From contig JAFZXK010000022.1 in assembly GCA_017616785.1 (NCBI GenBank), positions 1 to 58,515 of the forward strand: a stretch of DNA of 58,515 bases, in the 5' to 3' direction. The notes under the pieces are model-generated. The model was given only the letters and a program-made list of their open reading frames with translations. It ran no database searches and was not told the origin of the DNA. Below are positions 41,578-50,428 of this stretch, piece after piece. This DNA comes from Alphaproteobacteria bacterium (GTDB lineage Bacteria > Pseudomonadota > Alphaproteobacteria > Rs-D84). The position numbers and the translations under genes are program-made. The first letter of the stretch is position 1. Each line of letters begins with the position of its first letter.

Positions 41578-43113
41578 ATGAAAAGATTTATCCGGGTTAT
41601 CGCGGTGTTTGCCTTTGGCGCGTTTATTGCGTCATGTGATTTACAGCCGAAAATTGTTGCGTTGCCCGATACGGTTGGTGAATTTATTTCCGCGCGGTAT
41701 CCGACATTGCTTGCCGACCCAAAGGACGAGCCAGAGATTTATAATTCTGCGGTGTCGGACTATGGCGTGTATGCGTCGCCTGATTTGTATGGGTCGGGGG
41801 CGATTGATGAATATATAAATTATTCTGCGGTTGATGATTATGTTATGCCGGACCAAGTTGTTGAAATTTCCGAACCCGTTGATGAAACGGAACCGTCCGG
41901 GGATGAACCCGTTGAAGCACCCGAAGAAGTTGATGAGGTTACAGAGGCCGAAAAAACCGAATCGGATATTTTGGAAATCCCCGAATACGAACCAGGTGAA
42001 ATTATTGTTCCCGCGCGTGCGGCGGCGGGGACCGTTGTTGTAAAGCGTGGCGATACGCTGTATGCGCTTTCGCGGGAACACGGTTTGACGGTTGATGAAA
42101 TTGCAAAGCAAAATAATCTTTCTGCGCCGTACACGATTCGTGTGGGCCAAGTTTTGAAAATTGAAAAGCCGACGCCGGGTATCGAAACTAAGTCGGAACC
42201 GCAGAAAAAGATTGAAACAAAACCCGCACCGGTTGTAAAAGAAACGTCAAAAGAAACCGTAAAAGAAGCACCAAAGGAAACACCGAAAGAATCGCCGAAA
42301 AAGGTTGATGTGCGTGTACCCCTTAAAACGATAACGGTAGCAAAGGGCGACACGCTGTATTCAATTTCGCGCGCGTATGCGGTGCCGGTTAATGACTTGG
42401 CGGTGATGAATAATTTGTCTGCGCCGTTTGCGTTGCGTGTGGGTGATACTCTGCGTGTGCCAGATTTGGCGGAACGCGTGCCGGTGAAAACTGCGCAGGC
42501 GAAAACTGCACCAGTGAAAAAAGATGCGGCACCAAAAGTTGAACCGGTTAAAGCACAACCGAAAACCGAAACAAAAGTAAAAGAGCAACCGAAAACGCAA
42601 ACAACAAAAACGTCCACAAAAACAACCGAAAAAACGAATCAGAAAAAAGTAACAGAAAAAACAACAGAGAAAAAAGCAGGAACGAAAAAGACAGAAACCA
42701 AAAAAACGGAAACACCAAAAATTGCAGCGCGTTCGTCCAGTAAGTTTTCTTGGCCGGTGCGTGGAAAAATTTTGTCGGCGTTCGGCGCAAAAAATGGCGG
42801 ACTGTATAACGACGGAATCAATATATCGGCCGCGTTTGATTCGACCGTTGTCGCCGCGGAAAATGGTGTTGTTGCGTATGCGGGTAACGAAGTGCGCGGC
42901 ATGGGAAATTTGATAATTATTCAACACAGTGATGGATGGATGACGGTCTATGCGCATTTGAATTCTATGTCTGTGCGGCGTGGCGCGCGGGTTAGCGTTG
43001 GTCAGAAAATTGGAACGGTGGGTCAGACCGGCAAGGTTACATCACCACAGTTGCACTTTGAAATACGCAACGGAACCAAGGCGCACAATCCGATAAATTA
43101 TTTGAAAAAATAA
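41578..43113 (+). CDS. LysM / degenerate M23 lipoprotein, NlpD-like amidase activator
   Basis: 511 residues. Lipobox FIASC (Cys20). Acidic linker, LysM 1 at about residues 150-196 (VKRGDTLYALSREHG), LysM 2 at about 250-296 (AKGDTLYSISRAYA), a Lys/Thr-rich linker (about 300-380) and a LytM/M23 domain (383-511). The first metal motif HxxxD reads NDGIN, so His and Asp are replaced, while VYAHL and LHFEIR keep theirs. As in E. coli NlpD and EnvC, this predicts a non-hydrolytic activator of peptidoglycan amidases at division. The Lys-rich linker is compositionally skewed. Confidence 0.87.
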   Translation: MKRFIRVIAVFAFGAFIASCDLQPKIVALPDTVGEFISARYPTLLADPKDEPEIYNSAVSDYGVYASPDLYGSGAIDEYINYSAVDDYVMPDQVVEISEPVDETEPSGDEPVEAPEEVDEVTEAEKTESDILEIPEYEPGEIIVPARAAAGTVVVKRGDTLYALSREHGLTVDEIAKQNNLSAPYTIRVGQVLKIEKPTPGIETKSEPQKKIETKPAPVVKETSKETVKEAPKETPKESPKKVDVRVPLKTITVAKGDTLYSISRAYAVPVNDLAVMNNLSAPFALRVGDTLRVPDLAERVPVKTAQAKTAPVKKDAAPKVEPVKAQPKTETKVKEQPKTQTTKTSTKTTEKTNQKKVTEKTTEKKAGTKKTETKKTETPKIAARSSSKFSWPVRGKILSAFGAKNGGLYNDGINISAAFDSTVVAAENGVVAYAGNEVRGMGNLIIIQHSDGWMTVYAHLNSMSVRRGARVSVGQKIGTVGQTGKVTSPQLHFEIRNGTKAHNPINYLKK

Positions 43114-43141
43114 AAACCGCCGAATGGCGGTTTGGCTTTTT
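43114..43141 (+). terminator. Terminator of the NlpD-like gene
   Basis: AAACCGCC, loop GAAT, GGCGGTTT, then GGCTTTTT. Confidence 0.8.
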
Positions 43142-43162
43142 ATGTCGTAATCCACAATCTTT

Positions 43163-43732
43163 TTATTTTTGTGTGTTCGGTTCTATGCGTCCCCATGATG
43201 CTTTGTATCCGCCGTCACGCGTCAAAACAACCTTTGCGTTTTTAAGTTCGGAACAATCAACGCCGCGGATTTTATATGTCTTGGTTAAACGGCCCGGTTC
43301 ATCAATTGACAATGTCGGCAATTTGACGTCCATGCTTTTTGAATCACAGCAACTGTAATCGCCACAATTTCCGCAAGGATAAATTTTCATTGTGTAATCT
43401 TTGTCCGGACGCAGGTCTGTTACATCGACCGTCATTTTAACACAATCATCGCCTTGTTTGAATTTGATGTATCCCATTGGCGAAGTGCCTCCGCGGCCGT
43501 TACGGGTATGCATTTGTGCCTTCATGCCGGCGGGGCGTGCCATTGGTTGCATTTCCATAACTTCGACTTCTTCGGCTTCATAGACCATCATCGTTTGCGG
43601 TGCGCCGTGTTGCTTGTGGTGCGTTTTTTCCATACGATGATGTTGGCCACATGTGGTTGTACACGCGGCCAGTAATGCGGTTGCGCTAATCGCCATTGTC
43701 AAAGTTGAAACTTTTTTAATAGTGTTTTTCAT
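43163..43732 (-). CDS. Lipoprotein rich in Cys, His and Met (unknown)
   Basis: 189 residues. Lipobox LLAAC with Cys24. The region after it is His/Met-rich (CGQHHRMEKTHHKQHG, MEMQPMARPAGMKAQM), then a compact domain (about 90-175) holding IYPCGNCGDYSCC and VDCSEL. Metal binding (copper or zinc) is a reasonable inference from this composition. No family recognised. Spaced by GGGAG before the ATG. Confidence 0.72.
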   Translation of the reverse strand: MKNTIKKVSTLTMAISATALLAACTTTCGQHHRMEKTHHKQHGAPQTMMVYEAEEVEVMEMQPMARPAGMKAQMHTRNGRGGTSPMGYIKFKQGDDCVKMTVDVTDLRPDKDYTMKIYPCGNCGDYSCCDSKSMDVKLPTLSIDEPGRLTKTYKIRGVDCSELKNAKVVLTRDGGYKASWGRIEPNTQK

Positions 43733-43813
43733 TTTTTTCTCCCTTTGGTTGTTACGCGGACATTATATTTTATTTTGTTTTATTTTTCGTCAGGTATGAT
43801 TCCCTAAAATAAA

Positions 43814-43840
43814 ATTCCCCGCGGGGGCGGGGAATATGGA
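43814..43840 (-). terminator. Terminator of the outer-membrane barrel gene
   Basis: On the minus strand ATTCCCCGC, loop CCCC, GCGGGGAAT, then TTTATTTT. Confidence 0.8.
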
Positions 43841-43867
43841 TGCCGTTATGAACAACAAACAATTTAC

Positions 43868-44470
43868 TTAGAACATGTAACGCAGACCAATGTCGCCGGC
43901 AAAGTTATGAAGCCCGGAATTGATATCTGCATAGGTATAGCGGAACGCCATATCGACCGCAAAGTGCCGCCAATCAAATGTTACACCGAGTGAACCCATC
44001 GCGGCAAAGCGCGTAAGGTCTTGGTTGTGCCGTCCAAGGCCCGCAACTTCACGCGTTTGGTCGCTGAACGCGACACCGGCGCCAAGACCAAAGAACGGAC
44101 GGACAATCGAATAATCGCCAAAGTCCATATACGCGTTCATCAACAATGTGTTCAACTTTGTGTTGACTTGGACACGCGTATCACCGAAGTCGGCATCATC
44201 TTTGATTTTTGTGAACATAGACCATTCGAGTTCTGTCCGCGCCTTGTGGCACCACATTGCTAAACCGAGTGCGGCACGCGCGTGCATTTCTTGGTCGGTT
44301 AAGGATTCTTTGTATCTGTTATAACTGTAATTCAGATTAGAATATCCGGCGCCCAGATGCAATGATATGTACGGGTCGATTGTATCCCACCATGATTCGT
44401 TATGATATTGGCTCGCCATAGCAGGGCAAGCTATAATTGCTGCTAGTACAGGAATTGCGACTTTTTTCAT
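43868..44470 (-). CDS. Outer-membrane beta-barrel protein
   Basis: 200 residues with a signal peptide (cleaved after AMAS near residue 20). Alternating hydrophobic strands such as DPYISLHLGAGYSNLNYSY, PFFGLGAGVAFSD and HFAVDMAFRYTYADI, and a final YMF, are typical of small (eight-strand) barrels of the OmpA/Opa type. It has two cysteine-free extended loops. AAAAAGGAGAAAAA precedes the ATG. Possible roles are adhesin or porin-like; not determined. Confidence 0.87.
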   Translation of the reverse strand: MKKVAIPVLAAIIACPAMASQYHNESWWDTIDPYISLHLGAGYSNLNYSYNRYKESLTDQEMHARAALGLAMWCHKARTELEWSMFTKIKDDADFGDTRVQVNTKLNTLLMNAYMDFGDYSIVRPFFGLGAGVAFSDQTREVAGLGRHNQDLTRFAAMGSLGVTFDWRHFAVDMAFRYTYADINSGLHNFAGDIGLRYMF

Positions 44471-44598
44471 TTTTTCTCCTTTTTGTTTTTATTTTGGGTG
44501 CGTTTTACACCCGCTGACATTTCTAATGATAACATGTGTTTTTGCTGGTTTATATAGGTATGGATACCTTTGTGCAGTTTGGTCTTTGTTATAAAAAC

Positions 44599-44626
44599 TT
44601 GCATTTTTGTAAAAACAGTATATAAT
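44599..44626 (+). promoter_or_regulatory. Promoter of tRNA-Lys
   Basis: TTGCAT (44599-44604), 16-base spacer, TATAAT (44621-44626), 28 bases before the tRNA. Confidence 0.7.
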
Positions 44627-44653
44627 TTGCGGGTCATAAAGGTTTCGACCCAT

Positions 44654-44729
44654 GGGTGCATAGCTCAGTTGGTAGAGCAACTGACTCTTAATCAGTGGGT
44701 CTGGGGTTCGAGTCCCCATGCGCCCACCA
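44654..44729 (+). tRNA. tRNA-Lys (anticodon CTT)
   Basis: 76 bases. Acceptor GGGTGCA/TGCGCCC, D arm GCTC-GAGC, anticodon stem ACTGA/TCAGT with loop CTCTTAA (anticodon CTT), T arm TGGGG-TTCGAGT-CCCCA, and an encoded CCA end. One G-T wobble in the acceptor stem. Confidence 0.97.
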
Positions 44730-44817
44730 AAATTTAATCCGGCCAAAGGCCGGTTTTAATTTTGGTATGAAAATGTAAAACATTATGTTTTCACTTTAAG
44801 AATTTTGTCCTGTGTGG

Positions 44818-44823
44818 TAAAAT
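44818..44823 (+). promoter_or_regulatory. -10 box of the autotransporter-like gene
   Basis: TAAAAT, eight bases before the ATG at 44831. No ribosome binding site is seen, suggesting a leaderless mRNA; no convincing -35. Confidence 0.4.
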
Positions 44824-44830
44824 ATATGTT

Positions 44831-46441
44831 ATGAAAACCTTTCTTAAACTTTTTTGTTTTTTCATGTTTGTTTTTTGGGTTATGGATGCCATGGCGGTTC
44901 GTGTTATTGGAATCGACGAGGAATTGAATTTGAATATAGATGAAAATACCGATTTGGAAGATTTGAACATTGTAAACTATGGAACAATTACAGGAATAAC
45001 TGTTGACCCTGGCGTTAACATCACAATTCAAAACTATGGAGAAATAAGTGGCGATATAAATCTGTTGTGTAACAATGAATCGTGTGCACAAGTAAATCAG
45101 ATTATTACTGGTGTTGTTGATACGGATTCAGGGTTGAATGATATGAATCTGATTACGGGTTTGTCGGGGCATACGGTTATTGTTGCAAATCAAGCCGCCG
45201 AAATAAGTTTGGCGGATATTATTGCGGCCGCGGGTAATGCGGCCCAGGTTGTCTTGACCGGGCCAAATGTTGTTGTTGATGTATGTGCCATTGGTGATCA
45301 CCCGGGGATATCACTTAATCCGGGCGCAATAGCGGAATTTGTCGGCGGAACAAATATAAATCCAGAAACTGGTGAAACCATAACATCGGTAAGTTTCAGT
45401 GTTTATGGTGTAACCGAAAATTGGGACGAAACGAAACCATTTTTGACCGGTATAGAAGATTTTGCAAATTTTGCCGGCGCAACATTTAACGGTGTGGATT
45501 CTATGTTTGATCCTTTTGCGTGGCACGATGGTGATAGTTTGTATGTTACACTTAAACGGCAAACGAATTATGGTATTGTTTTTGAAAATGAATTGGGCGA
45601 TTGGTTGGACGATTTAAGAATTGAAAATCCAGACGATGAATTATTGGACGCGTTGGATGCCGCACGCACCAGGGCGGGATTGCGTGGTGTTTTGTCGCGG
45701 TCTGTGCGGACAAATCCGATAAAGTTGATGGACCCAGTGCGGTCGTTTAATACTTTTGTTTTAGGTGAACATATTCATGATTTGGCGTTCGGAATTGTTG
45801 CGGAACCGTTTTATATTTATTCGTCAGATTTTTCTGTGATTGGTGGTGGTGCCGGCGTTTCGGGTCGAATTGCGAAAAATCTTGTTGCAAAGTTTGGTGC
45901 GTATGCCGGCAAAATGGATTATGACAGTGATTTAGATAATTTTAGCGGAATGATATACGGTGCAAATTTTGGCGCAATGTATAAAGATTCTGATTTGTAT
46001 GCGCGGGCGATTGGAACATTGTCGTCGACGCAGTTTAGGGATATAGAGGTTTTTGATGGCACGCGTGGCGTTCAGAATCCAAATGGAATTTCGGGCGCGG
46101 GTGCAATTGATGGTGGTTTGGTATTTCGGCTTTTTGATGAATTTGATTTGATACCTTTTATTGGTGCGCGGTTTGATTATGCACATGTTTTGAATTTTAC
46201 CGATACAGATGTAAATCTGCGATTCGGTTTGAACATTGATAAGGAAACAGTTGTCGATGGGAATCGTTATGCGTTTGGTGCAGGCATTGTTGGCCAAACA
46301 AACGGCGAAATTTATGGCGCGGTTTATACCGATATTATGTCGGTTGTTGACGGTGTTGGTGGTCGTTTAAGTTTTGGAATTTTGAACGATGATTTTGGAA
46401 TGTCGTATAAAATTTCAATTGATGCAAAGTTTGCGTTTTAA
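44831..46441 (+). CDS. Autotransporter-like surface protein
   Basis: 536 residues. Signal peptide (FLKLFCFFMFVFWVMDAMA, cut near residue 22). A passenger region of about 260 residues has repeating, Asn/Gly/Ile-rich beta-helix-like units (NITIQNYGEISGDINL). The C-terminal 240 residues look like a beta-barrel: alternating strands and a final aromatic residue in FAF, matching the autotransporter barrel ending. Terminates 4 bases into the miaB stop on the other strand. Function of the passenger is unknown. Confidence 0.78.
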   Translation: MKTFLKLFCFFMFVFWVMDAMAVRVIGIDEELNLNIDENTDLEDLNIVNYGTITGITVDPGVNITIQNYGEISGDINLLCNNESCAQVNQIITGVVDTDSGLNDMNLITGLSGHTVIVANQAAEISLADIIAAAGNAAQVVLTGPNVVVDVCAIGDHPGISLNPGAIAEFVGGTNINPETGETITSVSFSVYGVTENWDETKPFLTGIEDFANFAGATFNGVDSMFDPFAWHDGDSLYVTLKRQTNYGIVFENELGDWLDDLRIENPDDELLDALDAARTRAGLRGVLSRSVRTNPIKLMDPVRSFNTFVLGEHIHDLAFGIVAEPFYIYSSDFSVIGGGAGVSGRIAKNLVAKFGAYAGKMDYDSDLDNFSGMIYGANFGAMYKDSDLYARAIGTLSSTQFRDIEVFDGTRGVQNPNGISGAGAIDGGLVFRLFDEFDLIPFIGARFDYAHVLNFTDTDVNLRFGLNIDKETVVDGNRYAFGAGIVGQTNGEIYGAVYTDIMSVVDGVGGRLSFGILNDDFGMSYKISIDAKFAF

Positions 46442-47736
46442 TCAACAATTTTTCCACGCAGTGATGCGCGATTTGCCGCGGTGATTTCTATGTTCGCCAT
46501 TTGCGATGGCGTGTCAGTATATGGCACAATGCATTGTTGCATGTATGGTGTGCGATAGAGCAAATGTTTTCCCGTTTTGTCGGCGCCTTCGTACAGGCAG
46601 GTCAGTGTTTTGCCAACACATGTTTCATTAAATTCGCGTTGAATTTCGTTTAGCGCGTTGTCCAAAATGCCAAGACGTTCGCGCTTTATGTTTTCGGGAA
46701 TCTGGTTCGGCATCTGTGCCGCCGCCGTATGCGGGCGGGGCGAATATTTGAATGAATAAGAATTTATATAACGAACGCGGCGTGCGATTTCCAATGTTTG
46801 TTCGAAATCAGAATCTGTTTCGCCGGGGAACCCAACAATAAAATCACTTGAAATCTGGATGTCCGCGCGGGCGGCGTGCAATTTATTTATGATGTCCATG
46901 TATGAATCTAAACTGTACGGGCGATTCATACGGCGCAACACATCGGGTGAACCACTTTGAATCGGCATATTCAAAAACGGTAACAGTTTTGATTCGGTCG
47001 CAAACATTTGAATCAAATCGTCCGTCATTTCGGTTGGGTAACTGGATGTAAAGCGTATACGGCGGATTTCTGGGATTTTTGCGGTTTCGCGAATCAAATC
47101 AGAAAGTCGAAAAACTTTTCCGTTTTCATCGGTATATTTATATCCGTTCACATTTTGCCCAAGGAAACAAATTTCCACCGCGCCGGTTTTTGCCGCATGC
47201 AACGTATCACGCATAACATCATCGAATGCGCGTGAAATTTCGCGCCCGCGTGTGTACGGCACAATGCAATATGTACAACAATGATTGCAACCTTCCTGAA
47301 TCGGAATATAAGATACGGTTGGCGCGGTTGTCATCGGTGGTAATTCATCAAACTTTTCAAGTCCGGTTAAATCAATGTTCAAAAGTTTGGTGTCTGGGTC
47401 GGACAAAATCTCTGGCAAGCGATGATAACTTTGCGGACCCAAAACAAAGTTTAATTCCGGAATGCGATGAAATGCGTTTGCGCCAACCTCACGCGCGACA
47501 CAGCCAACAATGCCGAAAATTGCGTCCGGTTTTTTTGCATCGCGCACGCGCCCCAGTTCGGAAAATACTTTATTTGTCGCCTTTTCGCGAACGGAACAAG
47601 TGTTCAATATTATTATGTCCGCGTCGGCAACAGAATTGGTCGCCGTCATTCCACGCGCGTCAAGCATGGCGGCAATGCGCCAACTGTCGTACACGTTCAT
47701 TTGACAACCAAAAGTTTTAATAAAGTATTTTTTCAT
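46438..47736 (-). CDS. miaB: tRNA ms2i6A methylthiotransferase MiaB
   Basis: 432 residues. A radical-SAM enzyme that thiomethylates i6A37 in tRNA. N-terminal UPF0004 domain with three iron-sulphur cysteines (FGCQMN, NTCSVRE, GCVAR), the radical-SAM CxxxCxxC in GCNHCCTYCIVPYTRGRE, and a C-terminal TRAM-type end. Overlaps the next leftward gene by 4 bases (ATGA-type), so it is cotranscribed with it. Confidence 0.96.
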   Translation of the reverse strand: MKKYFIKTFGCQMNVYDSWRIAAMLDARGMTATNSVADADIIILNTCSVREKATNKVFSELGRVRDAKKPDAIFGIVGCVAREVGANAFHRIPELNFVLGPQSYHRLPEILSDPDTKLLNIDLTGLEKFDELPPMTTAPTVSYIPIQEGCNHCCTYCIVPYTRGREISRAFDDVMRDTLHAAKTGAVEICFLGQNVNGYKYTDENGKVFRLSDLIRETAKIPEIRRIRFTSSYPTEMTDDLIQMFATESKLLPFLNMPIQSGSPDVLRRMNRPYSLDSYMDIINKLHAARADIQISSDFIVGFPGETDSDFEQTLEIARRVRYINSYSFKYSPRPHTAAAQMPNQIPENIKRERLGILDNALNEIQREFNETCVGKTLTCLYEGADKTGKHLLYRTPYMQQCIVPYTDTPSQMANIEITAANRASLRGKIVD

Positions 47737-48230
47737 TTTTGTTTTTTATTTGTAAGCCATATTTGTAAAGCGGGGGTATTCAGCGGAATAACCGGTTGTA
47801 GTTCTATTTGTGGTATCTGCACAGACACAGCGGATTCAAAATTTATATTTTTTAACATATCTTTTTGTTTGCGTTGTTTATTGCGTTCGGTTTGAATTGC
47901 GCGTCCCTTATTTGCGCGCCGTTGGTTTAATGCTAAAATAGATTTAGAATCTATATAACTATCGTTAACATTGACCGATGGTGTAGTATTTTTTGTGGCG
48001 CGTTCGTGTTTTGTTGCAATTTTATTGTGTTTATGCGATGTGTCTTTTGCACCGTCCAAACGAAGTAAAATATTCGTTTGTGGTTCAGATTCAGTTTCTT
48101 GTGGCATAGGAATTATTTTACTATTGATGGGCCGGACAATCGGTTCGCCATTCCTATCAGTTAAAGTATAGCCTGTGCCAGTGGCTGGGCTATAGTGAAA
48201 TTTAATGGTTTGTATTCTTTGTTTTGTCAT
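47733..48230 (-). CDS. Hypothetical basic protein in the gat-miaB operon
   Basis: 165 residues, no family recognised. The N terminus (TIKFHYSPATGTGYTLTDRN) is followed by a Lys/Arg/Asn-rich region without a signal peptide or membrane span, and a C-terminal hydrophobic stretch with prolines (PQIELQPVIPLNTPALQIWL). It lies 17 bases after gatB and overlaps miaB, so it must be cotranscribed. Low complexity makes homology hard to see. Confidence 0.65.
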   Translation of the reverse strand: MTKQRIQTIKFHYSPATGTGYTLTDRNGEPIVRPINSKIIPMPQETESEPQTNILLRLDGAKDTSHKHNKIATKHERATKNTTPSVNVNDSYIDSKSILALNQRRANKGRAIQTERNKQRKQKDMLKNINFESAVSVQIPQIELQPVIPLNTPALQIWLTNKKQK

Positions 48231-48247
48231 TTTTTCCTCTTTTTTTT

Positions 48248-49768
48248 TTAGTTTAATTTGTTTTTCAAAATTTCATTGACGACGGCTGGGTTGGCTTTGC
48301 CGGCGGATGCCTTCATAACATTGCCGACAAAGAACCCAAGAAGTCCCGTCTTGCCAGATCTATATTGTTCAACCTGGGGCGCGTTTGCGGCGATAACTTC
48401 GTCGATAATTTTTTCGATTGCGGACGTGTCGGTGATTTGCTTCATGCCGAATTTGTCGGCGATTTCGCGTGGTGTGCCGTTTTCCCCATCAAGCATTTTT
48501 ATAAATATGTCCTTGGCCTGTTTGCCGTTGATTTCGTTTGCCGCCACCATATCAACCAGTTCTGCCAGGTCGGTTGGTGTGATAATGCGCATGCCGTCAA
48601 CCACGCCGGATTTTTCATTTGTTATATCATAGTTTTCCGGGTGCGCAAACAGTTCGGAAATCATCCAATTCGCAACGCCTTTGGCGCGTTCGGTTTTGCC
48701 ACCAACCGCCGTATCATACCAATGTGAAATATCAACCGACTCTGTCAGGCGTGCGGCATCGTATTCCGAAAGACCGAACTTTTCAATATACCGCGTGCGG
48801 GTCGCCGCCGGCAATTCCGGCATAGTGCGCCGAATGCGTTCGATTTGTTCATCGGTTATAATCAACGGCAATAAATCCGGGTCCGGGAAATAACGGTAAT
48901 CGAGTGCATCTTCTTTGCTGCGCATGACGGTTGTAATGCCTTCATCTGGGTGATAGCGCATTGTGCAACGATCAATTTTGCCACCGTTTTCAAGAATTTC
49001 AATTTGTCGTTTTGCTTCGTATTCAATTGCCGATTTTATAAATTTGAACGATACCATATTTTTGATTTCGCAACGTTCATTAAAGTATGTCGCACCAACG
49101 GGGCGAACCGATACATTGACATCGGCGCGCATGGAACCTTCCTCCATATTCGCGTGCGACACGCCAAGTGCGCGGGCAATTTCACGAATTTGCCGCAGGT
49201 ATTTTTCGGCTTCGTCGGGTGATGTTATATAAGAATTGTTTTCCGGATTTTTTACATCCAAAAATGTAACAATTTCAAGTAACGCAACACCCGTGCGGTT
49301 ATAATCTGCAAAAGATTTTGTTGGGTGAACATCGTGTTTTAGTTTTCCCGCGTCTTGTTCCAAATGTGCGCGTTCGATAAGAATCTTTTTCTGTTTCCCG
49401 TCGTCGCCCATAATTTCGATATAGCCGCGACCGACGACCGGTGGTTCTTCGGCCGGTTGCGAAATCTGATATCCCTGGGGCAGGTCGGGATAGAAATATT
49501 GTTTACGGGCAAAACGACTGCTGTGCGAAATTTCCGCGTTTATGCCAAGACCGAATTTAATCGCCTGGTCCACACAGTATTCGTTCAAAACTGGCAACAT
49601 GCCCGGCATGGCGACATCAACCATGGAAACCTGGGTGTTGGGGGCGACGGTCGGGTTATAGTCCGCCGATGCGCCACTGAACAGTTTTGATTTAGAAAGG
49701 ACCTCTATATGTGTTTCAAGTCCGATTACCACTTCCCATTCGCCCGTTTTACCTTTTATCGTGAACAT
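48248..49768 (-). CDS. gatB: Asp/Glu-tRNA amidotransferase subunit B
   Basis: 506 residues. GatB, with GatA and GatC, converts Glu-tRNA-Gln or Asp-tRNA-Asn to Gln-tRNA or Asn-tRNA. Features: VVIGLETHIEVLSKSKLFSG at the start, the conserved MEEGSMRADVNVSVRP, and a C-terminal YqeY-like tail domain ending in GNVMKASAGKANPAVVNEILK. Start at 49768 follows AAGGAAAAAAC. An in-frame start at 49816 would run up to tRNA-Phe and is rejected. gatA lies upstream beyond a hypothetical gene and tRNA-Phe. Confidence 0.96.
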   Translation of the reverse strand: MFTIKGKTGEWEVVIGLETHIEVLSKSKLFSGASADYNPTVAPNTQVSMVDVAMPGMLPVLNEYCVDQAIKFGLGINAEISHSSRFARKQYFYPDLPQGYQISQPAEEPPVVGRGYIEIMGDDGKQKKILIERAHLEQDAGKLKHDVHPTKSFADYNRTGVALLEIVTFLDVKNPENNSYITSPDEAEKYLRQIREIARALGVSHANMEEGSMRADVNVSVRPVGATYFNERCEIKNMVSFKFIKSAIEYEAKRQIEILENGGKIDRCTMRYHPDEGITTVMRSKEDALDYRYFPDPDLLPLIITDEQIERIRRTMPELPAATRTRYIEKFGLSEYDAARLTESVDISHWYDTAVGGKTERAKGVANWMISELFAHPENYDITNEKSGVVDGMRIITPTDLAELVDMVAANEINGKQAKDIFIKMLDGENGTPREIADKFGMKQITDTSAIEKIIDEVIAANAPQVEQYRSGKTGLLGFFVGNVMKASAGKANPAVVNEILKNKLN

Positions 49769-49778
49769 TGTTTTTTCC

Positions 49779-49807
49779 TTGCTTTTTGTTTTTTTGTATT
49801 TTATTAT
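49779..49807 (+). promoter_or_regulatory. Promoter of tRNA-Phe
   Basis: TTGCTT (49779-49784), 17-base spacer, TATTAT (49802-49807), 14 bases before the tRNA. Confidence 0.55.
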
Positions 49808-49820
49808 GTGTCCCACGGAT

Positions 49821-49896
49821 GGCCAGATAGCTCAGTTGGTAGAGCAAGGGACTGAAAATCCCTGTGTCAGTGGTTCGATTCCACTTCTGGCCACCA
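49821..49896 (+). tRNA. tRNA-Phe (anticodon GAA)
   Basis: 76 bases. Acceptor GGCCAGA/TCTGGCC, D arm GCTC-GAGC, anticodon stem AGGGA/TCCCT with loop CTGAAAA (anticodon GAA), T arm AGTGG-TTCGATT-CCACT, encoded CCA. It lies on the plus strand between two leftward operon genes. Confidence 0.97.
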
Positions 49897-49900
49897 TTTT

Positions 49901-50425
49901 TTATTTTGTTTGTTTTGTCACATTCGCTATTCCTTGTTGCCTTATGTATAGTATGTTTAGTTTTGTTAACTCTGTTGCATTGTTTTGTTCCAATAAATTT
50001 TTTTCTATTTCTTTATTTCGTTTTTGTGCCAAATCGAACATATAAGACATATCTGTACTTGGATGGAATTCGGGTAATTTGGTGAGCAAACCGTCATTGA
50101 GCATGACATAATAATGATGAAAATTTCCGTTTGGCAGAATGTCTTCAATTTTCAAGAAACCTGCGTTTTGATGCTGGGCAAGATAGTAATACAATATGTT
50201 TTGCCAACGAAACATATGTTGGAATGAGCGCGAATTTCCATGATTATATGGATGCATAGCGTATTTTTTGTCTGTATGTGGGGCCCGATCAATTCGTCTT
50301 TCGATAATGTCTTTTAAATCGTTATTGTAAAGAATTGTATGAGAACATGTGTCCAACAATATGTTATAGACTTCGTTCATCATAAAACGGCCAAGTTTTT
50401 CGTATGTGTTTATTTTATCTGTCAT
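49901..50425 (-). CDS. Hypothetical protein between gatA and gatB
   Basis: 174 residues, no family recognised. The sequence is Asn/Tyr/His-rich (AMHPYNHGNSRSFQHMFRWQ, NGNFHHYYVML) without signal peptide or membrane span. It starts 3 bases after the gatA stop and ends 4 bases before the antisense tRNA-Phe. Composition differs from gatA, suggesting a lineage-specific insert in the operon. Confidence 0.65.
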   Translation of the reverse strand: MTDKINTYEKLGRFMMNEVYNILLDTCSHTILYNNDLKDIIERRIDRAPHTDKKYAMHPYNHGNSRSFQHMFRWQNILYYYLAQHQNAGFLKIEDILPNGNFHHYYVMLNDGLLTKLPEFHPSTDMSYMFDLAQKRNKEIEKNLLEQNNATELTKLNILYIRQQGIANVTKQTK

Positions 50426-50428
50426 TTT

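Noticed and set aside
41838..42617. Minus-strand frame opposite the NlpD-like gene
   Set aside because: Ser/Phe/Val-only composition is the antisense of a Lys/Thr/Pro-rich linker.
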